From: Paramacrobiotus metropolitanus
Taxonomy: Eukaryota > Tardigrada > Eutardigrada > Parachela > Macrobiotidae
Length of the DNA: 64,000 bases
Reading direction: 5' to 3'
Assembly (NCBI RefSeq): GCF_019649055.1
Contig: NW_026570285.1
Location: 124,001-188,000, forward strand
Shown here: piece by piece, positions 8,935-20,139 of the stretch
Layout: each line of letters starts with the position of its first letter
Position numbering within the stretch: position 1 is the stretch's first letter
Notes under the pieces: model-generated
What the model was told of the DNA's origin: nothing
Database searches by the model: none
Seen by the model: only the letters and a program-made list of their open reading frames with translations
Made by a program: the position numbers and the translations under genes

Positions 8935-9865
8935 ACTAGTTAATAGTTATGATTATGCAGTTAGGATACACCATCATACCAGTTGCGTAAAACCGGACAA
9001 GAAGTGCAGTACGATTAGCAAGTATACATATACCGATACGACGTGCTTTTTTCATGAATAAAATGTGGCGCAAATTGTGCGGACGGCTGTAGCTATAGTG
9101 GTACTAAGTACTCTTTACCGATAACAAATTCTCGACGTTCTTAAAACTTCCGAAAATGGAAATATAGCGAGTTACTCAGACAGCATCTACAAACAAAGGC
9201 GGTCGAATAAGAGTCTGTAAATGTAACGTGTACATAACCTGCATAATAGCAAATTCTGTCTAAAAGCGCAAATGACAAATCGTATAATATGCAAAAGTGT
9301 GATATTTACACAAAGGGTTTCTATATAACGCTAGTATGAAGTTTCTTCCCCCCCCCAAAGTAGTTTTTTGAGAAAAACGAGAAAAACGAAAACAAACAAA
9401 CTAAGATCAAGGATATTCATAATAAAGAAATTCATAATTTTCTAAAATTATTTTTGTTAAATTTCTTGCAAACAAAATTCACAATAATTACGTCGGAGAT
9501 ATGGTCAATCGGACGATGTGCGTCCATGTCAGCATGTAGATGACCACCGGTCAGACATACAAAAAAACCCGTATTTTGCCATAAAATGCGTAAAATATCC
9601 TTTAATTGTTGTTTACATTCTTAGGGATGAACGCAGCTGTCCAGCATGTAGCGCAAGGCCAAGTGACCAGTGGCCAATTTCTTAAACCCAGTTATTGCAT
9701 GACTGGAAATGCTAAAATAAAGGGAATTAAGCTCAGTTTATTGTCAGCGAGCATAATTTGTCCATTCTTGCTAGGGGACCACTGACCAAAAGAGTTTGCA
9801 CAAGAAAAATTCGAAAAATAATGAAGAAAATTGAAAAAATTCCAAAAAATTGGAGAATTTAAAAA
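8935..9865. other. AT-rich intergenic DNA with a C10 run
   Basis: No coding frame of note. A homopolymer C run lies near 9349-9358. AT-rich, A-tract-rich sequence precedes the 3' end of the minus-strand gene. Confidence 0.4.
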
Positions 9866-9868
9866 AAA

Positions 9869-12659
9869 TTATCCTAAACGCTTCAAAAATTCGCTTCGGT
9901 GATCCAGCAGCACGTGCGGTGAAATTTGCTTTCTCAAGTAGTCCCTTCTGTCGCTAGAGATTCCTTGTGTGGGCAATATTTTGAGAGGTGATACAATCAT
10001 TTGGGCGGCCGGAACGTCTAAAATTAATAAAAGCATAATCATTTCTACTTTTTTAACAGAAATAATTAGCACTTATTACTTTTCTTTACGCGCTTTTGCC
10101 GAGTAGTAATGTTTTACATCTTCAGTTTCGTTGGCTCATCCTGCAGTCTTGTTCGTAACTCTGCAATCACTTCACCATCCGCGTTTTTCGTAAACGTAAA
10201 ATGAAACACCTTTTGAATTCCGACAATCGCATGGTATTTGCTGTCCAAGTTGGTTTTCCAGTCTTTCCATTCCCATGGGAATTTTTCGCTTCTGTTGGGC
10301 ACACCGTAAGCAAAGGCTTTGCAATTCGTTATCGACTGGCCAATTTCCAGGAGATGGGATGTGAGACTGCTTTCGTTACGAAGAAACTTTTTTTAAATAA
10401 TCCAAAAAATCGGTCGGGCGTGAATTTAGTGTGTCCGACAGGCATGAAATGGACTTCAACCGATTCATAAAACCCAGAGTTTACGAGGTCCGCAAAATAC
10501 CCCATTGTAAACCGGTTTTTATTTTGTCCACCGCAGTTGTCGCAGTAGAATATCGCTTTTTTTCGTTGAAACTGTAGTTCTTAAGTTGGTGATCTAGCAT
10601 CGAAATGACCGCGTTCGGTCCATGGGACTCCTTTCCGCTTTCTTTAATGCACTGGCTTTCGTCGAATATGTAATAAGAATTATCCTGGCTGGATTCGCAA
10701 ACGATGGCAAACAGATGCACCCGCAAACAAACTGAAAAAATAAATATTGAAGCTGGTTAATTAATATTATAATAACAGTATGAAAATTGCTTTTTTAACC
10801 CTTTTTCACACAAATTGTAACATTTACAAAATTTTCGTACCTAAGAAGTACAGCGGCCCGACCTGCTCCGGATAGTTAGGGATAGAGACCGATTGCGCAA
10901 AATCAAACGAGTAAACTGCTGTGGAGGACTCTACAAGTTCAGGATAACGCTGCCCTCCAGCACGCTGTGGCGGTCGAAATGGACGACACTGTCCCAAATA
11001 AGTTTGTTGTAGTGTGCACGCTCCTCCTGAACAAGATCCAAATGGTCCCGCCACTCCTGAGACTTTTGCAGTTTGTCTTCATCGGTAGCTTTTGCGAACC
11101 TCAATCCGTCACGAAGGGTAACACAGGTGTTACACAAATCAGTTCTCGGCGTCATAACTTTCGCCCAGACATTTCTGCAAATTAGTAAATTAAGATGAGT
11201 TATAAAGTAGAAAGTGACGAATGAGCATATCAAAAATATTATTACAAAAATTGTTGAATGTTTTATAACCATAATATTTTCAAGATATTTACCGAAAAGA
11301 TTGTAGTGAAGCATAGCTTTCATTTGCTGCGACGGCGCATTTCACGTAGTCTTTCCACATCAGTTTTTTCTGTGTGTGTGCGGGTAGATAGATTTTAGGG
11401 ACAGCCTTCACACCTCGCGGTGGCGCCGGCATCGGATAGCCGTACTTCTCTCCCTTCTCTTGCAGATAGATCCGGATACGGCTTACGACAACTTCTGGTA
11501 GATGGTTGTTGCTTGTCTTGCTGCACAACCCGTGCTTCGGTGCAACCAACCCTTCTGTTGAAAAGTGGAATTTCAGATTGTCAAGCTGGGTGCGGCCACA
11601 GTCGTAGATTGTACGGAACGCGGGCAGGCATAAGTTCTGTCCTGAATCAAACGGCATTCGCTGCATTTTTTCCCTCTTATCATTCCCAGGTCGTTCCCAT
11701 AAAGTGACTGCAAATTAGTGGTTGTAAGAAGAACGTCTGAATAGTACACACCTTAAGTAGCAATAGAGCAGAAAATAATGATTATTTAAGCAGTGAATCT
11801 CGAGCATTTATTTTTAATACTCGGAGAAATTTTTATTACTTACTTGCACTAGAAAGTTTTCCCATCAAAAAAAGTTGCCTTTGCTTATTCCCCAAATTAA
11901 AATACTGCTGCTGGTGGCGCTCTAAAATTTCCTTCGGGATCTTCTGCAGACACATTTGTTTGCAGCAGGGTTTAAGGAAAGAAGTTTGGAGCTTTTCGGC
12001 AGCTTTTTGGCTGGTTTTGGTCTTTTCCTTTGCGGGTGTGACGGTGGCGGCCGGGGACGGGCTTGCGGTGAAGTGCACCATCTCATCCCAGAAAGCCTCG
12101 TGTGGTTCGTTTTCGATCAAAGAAACGTTGAGCTCTATTATAAAAATCAGAAACCTCAATGGTAAATAAAGATTTATCAGAACAACTATTATAGTCTGAT
12201 TAGCAGTCTAAATAACGAAATAGCTAATTTGTCAATAACAGCACACAGAGCTTAAGGTTCTTTGCGTTATAGTATACTGTGTTAGTGGCGTTTCTTTATA
12301 GGTATCAACAATAATTTTTGCAAAAATTATTTGTTATTATAAGTATATACATCACTCGCTAAATTAAAGTTAATTTCTACGGTGCGGAATGTACCATCTG
12401 AGGCCTGTGAAGTGGAGGGAGGCTGCACAGCAGCCGGAGGTCCCTGTGTCATGGCTGGGGTTTCCTCCGCAGAGTCGCCTTCATCCTCCTGCTCCAGACT
12501 GCTACTCAGGTCCCCGTCAAACAGGTTTGACATGCCATCCGTGTCGCAGATATCAGACACATCCAGATTCGTGCTGCTCTCAGTATAGGGCAAAAGCTCC
12601 TCTCGTTCATTCTCCTCGAAAATGTTTTGCAGCAGCTGACGCGCTGTGAATTTGGCCAT
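9869..12659 (-). CDS. Seven-exon gene of a multi-copy invertebrate family (DUF7869-like), with frameshifts
   Basis: Exons (minus): 12659-about 12353, about 12132-11844, 11707-11293, 11174-10841, 10731 to about 10109, 10018-9869. Four junctions use clear GT-AG sites and keep frame, e.g. GCAA|GTAAGT joining TTGCAG|TCACT. Motifs: LPAFRTIYDCG, YGYPMPAPPRG, TPRTDLCNTCVTLRDGL (Cys pair), YSFDFAQSVSIP, HGPNAVISMLDH, FYCDNCGGQNKNRF, VGHTKFTPDRFFGLFKKK and FPWEWKDWK. I associate this order with a multi-copy family in marine invertebrates, probably transposon-derived (DDE-like); the family name is from memory. The conserved text changes frame three times: in exon 4 (about 10950), at an A7 run (about 10560) and at another A7 run (about 10390). 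The exon 6/7 frame is unresolved. An acidic N-terminus (residues 15-80) precedes the conserved part. It is either a recent pseudogene or an intact gene with sequencing indels. Confidence 0.7.
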
Positions 12660-13012
12660 TTGCCACCAATAATCAAGTAAAAACTAGTAACTAAAAGTGT
12701 TAGAACTTGTATAAATAGTATAAACAAATAAAACAAACCATTGCGCATGCAAACAAACGAAACGCTGCCGTCCGCAAAAATTTACAGCAAGTTTATATTC
12801 ACACTGCTGTTGTTGCGCTGCACAAAGAAAAACAGGGTGATTGCGCAATTTTGGACACTGTACGGCCTACGGTTGACCAAACTGACAACCGACACCACAG
12901 GGTGGTAGAGCACTATTTTCTCTATAGTACTAGCGGTGGTCCCCCCCGAACCATATTTTGCTCTGTGTAAAATGCTTTTGCACTTATGCTGGTTTCTACT
13001 TGTGTCTTATTA

Positions 13013-13065
13013 AAACGTATTAATAAATAAATTAAATTTAATTTAATTTATTTATTAATACGTTT
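13013..13065. repeat. Perfect 25-bp palindrome
   Basis: Arms 13013-13037 and 13041-13065 are exact reverse complements (starting AAACGTATTAATAAATAAAT), separated by 3 nt. AT-rich and likely to extrude as a cruciform. Confidence 0.9.
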
Positions 13066-13191
13066 GATACTAGCATTAGCAAAATAGTCGTGCTAAGATG
13101 CAAGACTGCACGTTGAAATAGATGGATAACCGAAATGCTAAATCCGGCAAGCAGCCGATGAATCGCTGAAAGATCAGTTGACTGTAATTTA

Positions 13192-13742
13192 TAGGGATGG
13201 CAAGACTTCACTAGACTTCACTCTGCTTCACTAAAACTTCGTCAAAGCTTTTAGTCACCAAAATTCACTTCACTAAAAGTCAAGTGACTAAAATTTACTT
13301 AACTAAAGTTTTGAGTCGTTAACCGTTGTTAACTTTGACTAAATATAAATATTTATTTTCTTCAAAATCAGTATTTGCAGAAAGTTTCATGAGGAATCGC
13401 ACTAGTTTTATACAGAATAAAGATACTGCATTGGAAATCCGTTCGGAAAATGATAATTGCACGCTGTTTTGGCCCAGTCAGGCTGAAATTAGCGACTTGT
13501 GGACTGGTTGGGCTCAGCTTCCGATGGTCTGCGCATTAAAATTCTCTCCTTTTTGCACTTTCGAGCCCTGACGAGCCAATTTATGGAAATCGGGTTAAAT
13601 CGCTTCACCAAAACTTTTAGTGACTAAAATCGACTTCACTTGTTTTAGTCTCCAAAATTTACTAAACTAAAACCTTTAGTTTCGCAAATTTTAGTGACGG
13701 TTAACGACTAATTAGTTGACTAAAAAAATTTTGCCACCCCTA
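13192..13742. mobile_element. Non-autonomous hAT-type element (MITE), 551 bp
   Basis: Starts TAGGGATGGCAA and ends with the complement of TAGGGGTGGCAA (12-bp terminal inverted repeats, one mismatch). It is flanked by exact 8-bp target duplications GTAATTTA at 13184-13191 and 13743-13750. Eight-base duplications and this terminus are typical of hAT elements. Subterminal regions are packed with CTTCACTAAAA, AGTGACTAAAA and similar motifs, probable transposase-binding repeats. No transposase ORF; the frame at 13326-13571 is not recognisable. Confidence 0.88.
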
Positions 13743-13822
13743 GTAATTTATGGTACATACTACTAGTATATAGCACGTACTACGACTTACGAGTAGTGAT
13801 AGAATTAGCCTCCGCAGCTCCA

Positions 13823-15068
13823 GTGCATTTTAACGATGTTCCATATGAATCACAGCATTTGTTTCTCACAGTCAATCGCATTTTGAATGAAGCGAAACTG
13901 CGAAACGGCACGGGCACCATGTACCTGCAGGATTATGGGCGTGGCCCCTCTTCTATGGGGTACCCCGTCCCGGATTTTCTGCCGGACACTGAGATCATTC
14001 GAGCCCCAGAAGGTGGCACTCTGCTCATTCCCTGCAACAACAGCCACAACACCAACAAGCAGGTGCGTATGGGCATTATATAGACTTTCAATATCGACCA
14101 GTTTGTTTTGATTCAAGATTCAGGGCGATTTACAAAGCGTCTTGCCGGAAGGTCTAATAAGTGATAACGGCAGCTTAATTTCGCAGTAATTCGACATGCC
14201 GCAATTTCATTAGAAGAGAGTAATTTGGAGAAATTTTAGCTACTAGAAGTCTATTATTTAGCGCAATTTTTGAGTACAAATACCGGCCTGTTTTGTTGCA
14301 GTTCATATTTCACTGCACATTCATATTGTCGTTGCACATTCATCTTGTCGCTATAATCAAGCTTATTAATTTGCAAAAATTGTCGGCACTGTACAGGTGT
14401 CCCACCTTGCGATTCCGCCGGCATTCACATACAACGGTATTCTGGTCACTGTTCCCGCTGACGGCATAAAGAGAGAACCGTTTGATGAAGTGAACTACTG
14501 CTGCAATTGTACGGAAGAATTCAGTGCCGGAGACCGTCGTGTACCACGCAAGTGGCTGGTGCCCGAGTACGATCCGGCCACCGGGGCGTTTTCCATCGCG
14601 TTAGTGAACTTCTCCTACGTCTACACCGGCCTGTACGAGTGTCTGCACTCCAACGGCAGCCAGCGGGTGGTGACGCAGCGCTATTGGGTCAGTGCCACTC
14701 TTTTCCGCCACAACGTTTTCAATCCGCCCATGAAGAACGTAACCGTGCTCTACGGTGAACCAGCGGCGATGGTCTGCCCGGTGCGCTTCAATTTCCTCCC
14801 CGGATACCTCATTACCCGCTTCCTGTGGCGCAAGGGAAGCGTGCTCTTACTGGTCGAGTCTATCCCCGGGATGAAGGGTAAAGCCGTGTCACCGTATGGC
14901 TTTAGAGGAGAATTTACGTTTGGTATGAAAGAGCCCTGTCTGTGCAACGCGACGATGAGGTTCGACAGCGTTACGTATGAAGACGCCGGTCTGTACGAAT
15001 GCTGGTTTCGCATTAACGACCGTCTAGATGAATGGATCGCTCAAGAAGCGTACTTGCACGTAATTTAA
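13823..15068 (+). CDS. Secreted two-domain Ig-like protein (copy 1)
   Basis: Two exons, 13823-14062 and 14397-15068, joined in frame (AAGCAG|GTGCGT and GTACAG|GTGTCC). The protein carries two Ig-like C-terminal strand motifs, YTGLYECLHSNGS and YEDAGLYECW, with partner cysteines (YCCNC, AMVCPV, CLCNAT) and several N-glycosylation sites (NGTG, NFSY, NVTV, NATM). It ends DEWIAQEAYLHVI. This suggests an extracellular binding or recognition protein; the ligand is unknown. An inverted paralogue is at 21433-22758. The codon at the position where the paralogue has ATG is GTG here (13823), so either the start lies in an unseen upstream exon (signal peptide) or it is lost. Exon 2 is uninterrupted. Confidence 0.75.
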
Positions 15069-15077
15069 AAGCAAAGG

Positions 15078-15627
15078 GCTTCAACTCGGCGCGCGATTCG
15101 CTGGCCGCACATAGTATCATTAGATTCCTTGGAATTTGAGGAATATGTTATCTGCAAAAGGTTTCTCCCAAGCAGTGAGCTGAAGTTGCAAAACTTCGAA
15201 GAACCCAGCAAGGTAAAGATGGTTAAAAGCAAGTCTTGACGTCAGCCTGCGATGGTCGCAATCACACAATGCGGCGCTGCGTCTGTACAGCTGTTTCGTA
15301 CGTATGGACGTGCGATGACTCTCACAAAAATTCACAGCTCAATAGATCCCGCTGACAATAAGCGGTGTAGCGGTGAGCAGCGAACACAGATGTGATCTAT
15401 CACACGCGCTAATGATTAGGCAACGTAAGATTATGCGTGGAGTTGATGAGCATCGCAAGCTGACGTTTTGACATCAATTAGCCATCTTTACCTTGCTGGG
15501 TTCTTCGAAGTTTTGCGACTTCAGTTTATTGCTTGGGAGAAACCTTTTGCATGATAACATATTCCTCAAATTCCAAGGAATCTAATGATACTATGTGCGG
15601 CCAGTGAATCGCGCGCCGTGTTGAAGC
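15078..15627. mobile_element. Foldback (long inverted repeat) element
   Basis: Arms 15078-15254 and 15451-15627 are inverted copies (about 177 bp, about 90% identical by eye), beginning GCTTCAAC.CGGCGCGCGATTC. They enclose about 196 bp of unique sequence. The paralogous Ig gene at 21433 has the same downstream sequence (TTAGCGGTTTAGCAG onward, 21190-21425, matching 15665-15890) without this insert. The paralogue therefore gives an approximate empty site and supports a true insertion just after the stop codon. Confidence 0.85.
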
Positions 15628-15894
15628 TGTTTACTCGTTAAATCAACAACGATAGGCGCTATATCTACTAACGATTTAGCGGTTTAGCAGCTGACTTTGC
15701 AGCTCTTCTCTGTGGTAGTTTTATTTTTTACTCTGGAATAGCTTGAGGATTTATGTTTGATTTGAGCTATGGTTTTCAGGAATAGTCAGAGCTTTGATTT
15801 TGGAAAATGTGATAGCGCGTATCTCTGGTTAATGGTTTTCACGTTACATTCCAGTGGCTTTTCCCTTATGAAATGGATTATGTTGTTCTCCATA

Positions 15895-16790
15895 CGCACC
15901 GATTTAGTATCGTGTTTCGTACACGATAATGTTATAAAAATTCCATTTAAAAAATTATCGTCAGAATCTTGCTTGTGCAATGTAGAATGTAGAGTTTCCT
16001 GGCGTTTCCAATCCAAGCTTGTACGGCTGATTGTCTGTACCGATATTAAGAACCGCGATTTTGGACGATACGTACCGACCCATTTTCCTTAATTGTCAAC
16101 AACTTGATTTGAGCAAAATACGCAATTTGGTTGTACAACTTATGCGTATTACAGTACGGTAGTAAGGCGACCTTTGCAACAGCCGATTACAGAATGATAT
16201 TCTGTACGTACCTACAGAATGATATTCTGCACGTACCGGCACCGGCAGAACGTGTGGACGCTGTGTTCAAGTACCATGTGTAAATCAATCGCGATTATGT
16301 GGTTCTTTGGAATGTTCTCGTCGAATGTATTTTATTGTATTAAACTATTTACTTTTTCAATTGATATGGGTGTATTTGGTACTCTTGTTTAGGTTCTAGG
16401 TGCTCTTTTTAAGCTATCTGAAAATGTTGTTTTAAGATTTTGTAAAATTCAAATTTTCAGGCAGTTTTTTTATCATAATTCTTTTTCTAAGTTTAGAAGT
16501 TCAAATTTAAACAAAAGTTGCTGACGCGGCTAACATATAATGGTGCTGGTTGAATTATTATTTACAGTTTTTAACTCCGCTGAATTGTTTTCAGGGCAAA
16601 ATTGTATATAATCATAATTTCTTTATAAATAATCGGTGTAACTCTTCGTAATAATTGTCGCGGAATTTGTTGTTAAATTGTACGGTTGTAATACGTGAGA
16701 AATATGAGAAGGACAGCCCTCCAACCCGGTGGAGCCCACGGCCACTGCATAGGTCATTCGTCGATGGCGTACAGTCGGGCGCGCGTATAA
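15895..16790. other. Unrecognised region upstream of the pogo element
   Basis: The first part (to about 15930) is still homologous to the flank of the second Ig gene. The rest has no supported gene. A tandem TACAGAATGATATTCTG-type duplication lies at 16188-16230. Confidence 0.4.
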
Positions 16791-16794
16791 TATA

Positions 16795-18766
16795 CTGTAG
16801 CCGCGCGATGAAGTGGCTCCACTGTTAGATCCGGGCGCTGCCTTTCCCTCGTCGGGCACTGAGCACGGTGCTTACCGCCAACGGGCAGCGCACACGTAAA
16901 GCTTATTTTTATTAATTTTATTTTAGTACTCTTTTACTCTGGTAGACCGTTTTCTATCTCACAGGTATTATCACTCTCTAAAATACTATCACTGAATAAA
17001 CTAATCTCCATTTCAGAATCGCTTTCATCAAGTACTAGTAAATTTTCCTTATCCATTCCAGAGCTCTCATACTCATTTTCAGAGCTCTCATGATCACGTT
17101 CTCGGTCATCATTCTTAAGCACCTGAGCAGCGAAAACGATTTACGGACAAGATCTGGGGTTACGCTTTGCCATGCACGAGAGATCATATCCAGGAAGTCT
17201 TGGCGCCCTGGCTTCTTCAGATATCCCGATTTTGTTACTTCATGATGAGTTGCTCGCCAAAGCTGATATTCGCTACGAAAAGAGGCCTTCATTGCTTTGT
17301 TAACGCTGACATCAAGCGGCTGATAATCGCCTGTGCGACCAGCAGGCACGAAGATTTGCTCGACATTTCGTTCTCTAAGTAGGAGCTCCGATGGTTCTTT
17401 TTTGTGGACAGGTGCTTGGTCTCGAACTAAAACACGCTTTTGCGTATCTTCTGGAAATGTATACTTTATCCAGTCCAGATCCATCTCCTCCGTCCACCAA
17501 GTAGAATAAGAGCTCTCAACAAAAATATTAGAAGGAACTTTCAGCTTGTTCATTATCCCTTCTGACAGCTTCCCATTCTTTCCCCCCTTTAGCACCACTA
17601 CAGCGGGATATTTTCCACCATCCGCACGGATCGTTAAAGACACAGTTATTCCTTCTTTTTCGCCAGGAGGCTGTTTAACAGTTACCTACAAAGCCGTCCA
17701 CAGTCAGCTTTCTAGAGGAACCACCCCCCCGCTGGTTCCCAGGGGCACCCCAAAAACCACAACAAACCAGACTCGTAAAATTAATAAAAATATCAGAGCT
17801 CTCACAATTATCATAGCTTTTGTTATAAATATTTGCAATGAAGTGAATAAAAGCTATACAATTACTTCTTTCACTCCAATGGGAGAAAGTGTTTTCGGTT
17901 TCGGCGCTACAAGGCGAATCATCGTCTGATCGAAATTGAATACGCGGTCAGCGGGAGTTTCATCCAGAACGATGGAATTGTGCAAGCGGAGAAAATACTC
18001 CAGCTCTTCTTCCTGTTTTTTAGAAAATGGTCAGAGCTCTGATTTCTAATGTTAAAAAAATTCAGCTTACCAGATCTTCTTCTGTAAATTCAGACTTGCG
18101 AGCATGTTGAGTTGGGACACGGTATCGCAGGCACTTTCTCTTCAAAAAGCTAGTAAGCCAACCGTCTGAAGCCTTGAAGGTTGGAGCTCCTTCCACCTGG
18201 GCTAACTCTAGCGCTCTTTTTTTCAGCTCCAGACGCGTCACAATCAGACCCTTCTTCCGCTCGGCCAGGAGAAATTCGTACAAAGCGTCCTCTATGTCAG
18301 AGTGGTCCGGCTTTCGCTTGTGTTTCTGCTTCCGAAGAGGCTCGTTCTTCCTCAACCTGCTGCAGGTAGACTGGCTGCTTTCAAGAACACGCAAGTAGAT
18401 AATTAATTAAAATTTAATTGTACCTTTTCCAGCGTGTGAAAGTTCTCCACGGAACTCCGATATTATTTGCGTAACTCCGTGCGCTCACATCAGCGGCAGC
18501 AAAACCGATCAGAAATGCTCGAATCTGTTCCTCTGTATAACTACGCTGCTTTCGGCCCATTACGACAAATTAGAGCTCTGATTTAAATGCTATCCACAGC
18601 CGAAATGCAATTATTCACTTTAAAATGGAAAAAAAACCCGTTAAATTGATTGAAAATCAAAAATGCAGCAGAAATTCAATTTTTTATTCAAATCAGCGTA
18701 TGTATATACGTCGTGCCTTTTCTCGTACACCAGACTCTGTGGAGCCACTTCATCCCGCGGCTACAG
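16795..18766. mobile_element. pogo/Tigger-type DNA transposon, 1972 bp
   Basis: Terminal inverted repeats of about 28 bp (CTGTAGCCGCG[C/G]GATGAAG... at 16795 and its complement ending at 18766, one mismatch), each bordered by the TA target duplication (16793-16794, 18767-18768). It encloses a minus-strand transposase with HTH, CENP-B-like and DDE parts. The 8-bp palindrome AGAGCTCT occurs six times inside it (17060, 17081, 17509, 17795, 18033, 18572), and I noticed no copy outside it. Confidence 0.9.
16934..18560 (-). CDS. pogo/Tigger-like transposase with introns
   Basis: Exons (minus): 18560-18424, 18377-18071, 18012-17866 and 17670 to about 16934. All three junctions have GT-AG sites and preserve frame. 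Exon 1 is a psq-type helix-turn-helix (MGRKQRSYTEEQIRAFL...YANNIGVPWRTFTRW). Exon 2 has the CENP-B-like second HTH (ASDGWLTSFLKRK). Exon 3 carries the first catalytic Asp (FNFDQTMIR). Exon 4 carries the second (VLVRDQAPVH) and third (GRTGDYQPLDVSVNK). Near 17110-17130 the text moves to another frame, which encodes an acidic Ser/Glu tail ending NGLPE at 16934. This is a probable indel unless the alternative frame ending IRKIY at 17035 is used. The protein would bind the element's ends and cut and paste it. Confidence 0.82.
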
Positions 18767-18769
18767 TAC

Positions 18770-20000
18770 TTCCACCGTGGCTGCATTTTCTCTCGCGCTC
18801 TCTATGCTAGACGGAGTTTATAGCGGTTGCTACAACTTTGTGGCTACGTGCTATCCCCTCCCCCGATGCACAAATGCTAGTCTGTTCGCATAAACTCGTC
18901 GCCAGCTTGGTGCCCTTCTAGCTGATAGCAAGAAAGTAGCCAGTTCACAGCGGCTTGCTACGACTAGAAGGCACCCGCCCGGTGTGACCGTAGAAGGCAA
19001 CCGCCCACAGTAACGGCAGGTAGCAACAGCAGCGCCCGCCCACCGCTACGGCAGCGGACAACCTCTTATGGTGGCGGGTTACTTGACTATGGCAAGCCGA
19101 CATTAGGTATATGGCAAGCCGACATTAAATACATTATGGCAAGGCGTACTCGTAATATTGCTTTTTTCTGGAAATTATTTTAATCCGCTTTTAACTTTTT
19201 AATTTATTGTACATGTGAAACATTTTTTATTTATTTGATTTGTTTCAAGATTTCATCTTCAAAATCTAAATTGAAATCGTTGCAAATTTTAATTTTGAAA
19301 TTTCAAGTTTAGTTGTAAGTTGAAATTATCAAAAAAAATTTAAGTTCCAATTTGAACTTGAATTTTAAAAAAAATACAGTTTAACTTTCAAATTTAATTT
19401 AAAAGTTAAAAAAATTGAATTTTAAATTTAAAAAGTTTCATAACATGATCGTGTTTGTTAATTCAAACTTAGTTTCAAACTTTTTAATGGTTATGGTGTA
19501 CTGTATCGAATTTTTCCGCATTATCTGCGAAGTTGGTATATGGATTAGCAACCTCAAGAGGTTACTACATGGCTTAGCCATAGTCCTTACGAGCTAGCAA
19601 TCTACAGAGAGTGTAGTCACGAGTCGGTCACTCACGACTACCAATAGCATCGTCTGTTTATGCAGACATTTGCGCTACGTAGTCGGTGCTACATAGCCAG
19701 CTACGTAGCAGTAGTCAGCCAGCATAAACTCATTTTGTGGAACTACTTGCTAGTTGCTACCAAAACGGCTACGGGCGACCACGCCTGCGAAAATGGTAGC
19801 AAGTCGTCAGGTCCGATAAACTGCCTCCTAAACTCGGCACAACATCGCACAAAGTATGACACACTGTCGGCCTTAGCTCAAATTCTTCTTGCGGGGCCGG
19901 ACACAACCGACTGCCTATCCGATCCCATCGTTGTACTTGGGCCAGCTCGGCCAAGTCGGCGCAAACTTTTTTCTTCCTACGTGTTGGAAATTTATACAAC
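18770..20000. other. Intergenic, AT-rich block at 19190-19460
   Basis: No gene supported. Positions 19190-19460 are low-complexity A/T with repeated AAATTTTAATTT-like words. Positions 19080-19135 hold two copies of ATGGCAAGCCGACATTA. Confidence 0.4.
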
Positions 20001-20001
20001 T

Positions 20002-20042
20002 CTGTTAGTGTTGCGTACATGCCGGTTATGCAACACTAACAG
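20002..20042. repeat. Perfect 12-bp inverted repeat
   Basis: CTGTTAGTGTTG (20002-20013) and its complement (20031-20042), 17-nt loop. A second inverted pair (CAAAGCGTGA at about 20079 and TCACGCTTTG at about 20125) follows. Confidence 0.85.
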
Positions 20043-20139
20043 TTTTTTCTCCGTCCCGGAAGCACAATAATATGTATCACAAAGCGTGATCCGATCACTT
20101 CGCTCGGTAGTCTGCATGCTCGTGTCACGCTTTGATTTT

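Noticed and set aside
13326-13571. 81-codon ORF inside the hAT MITE
   Set aside because: No transposase motif; the element is too short to be autonomous.
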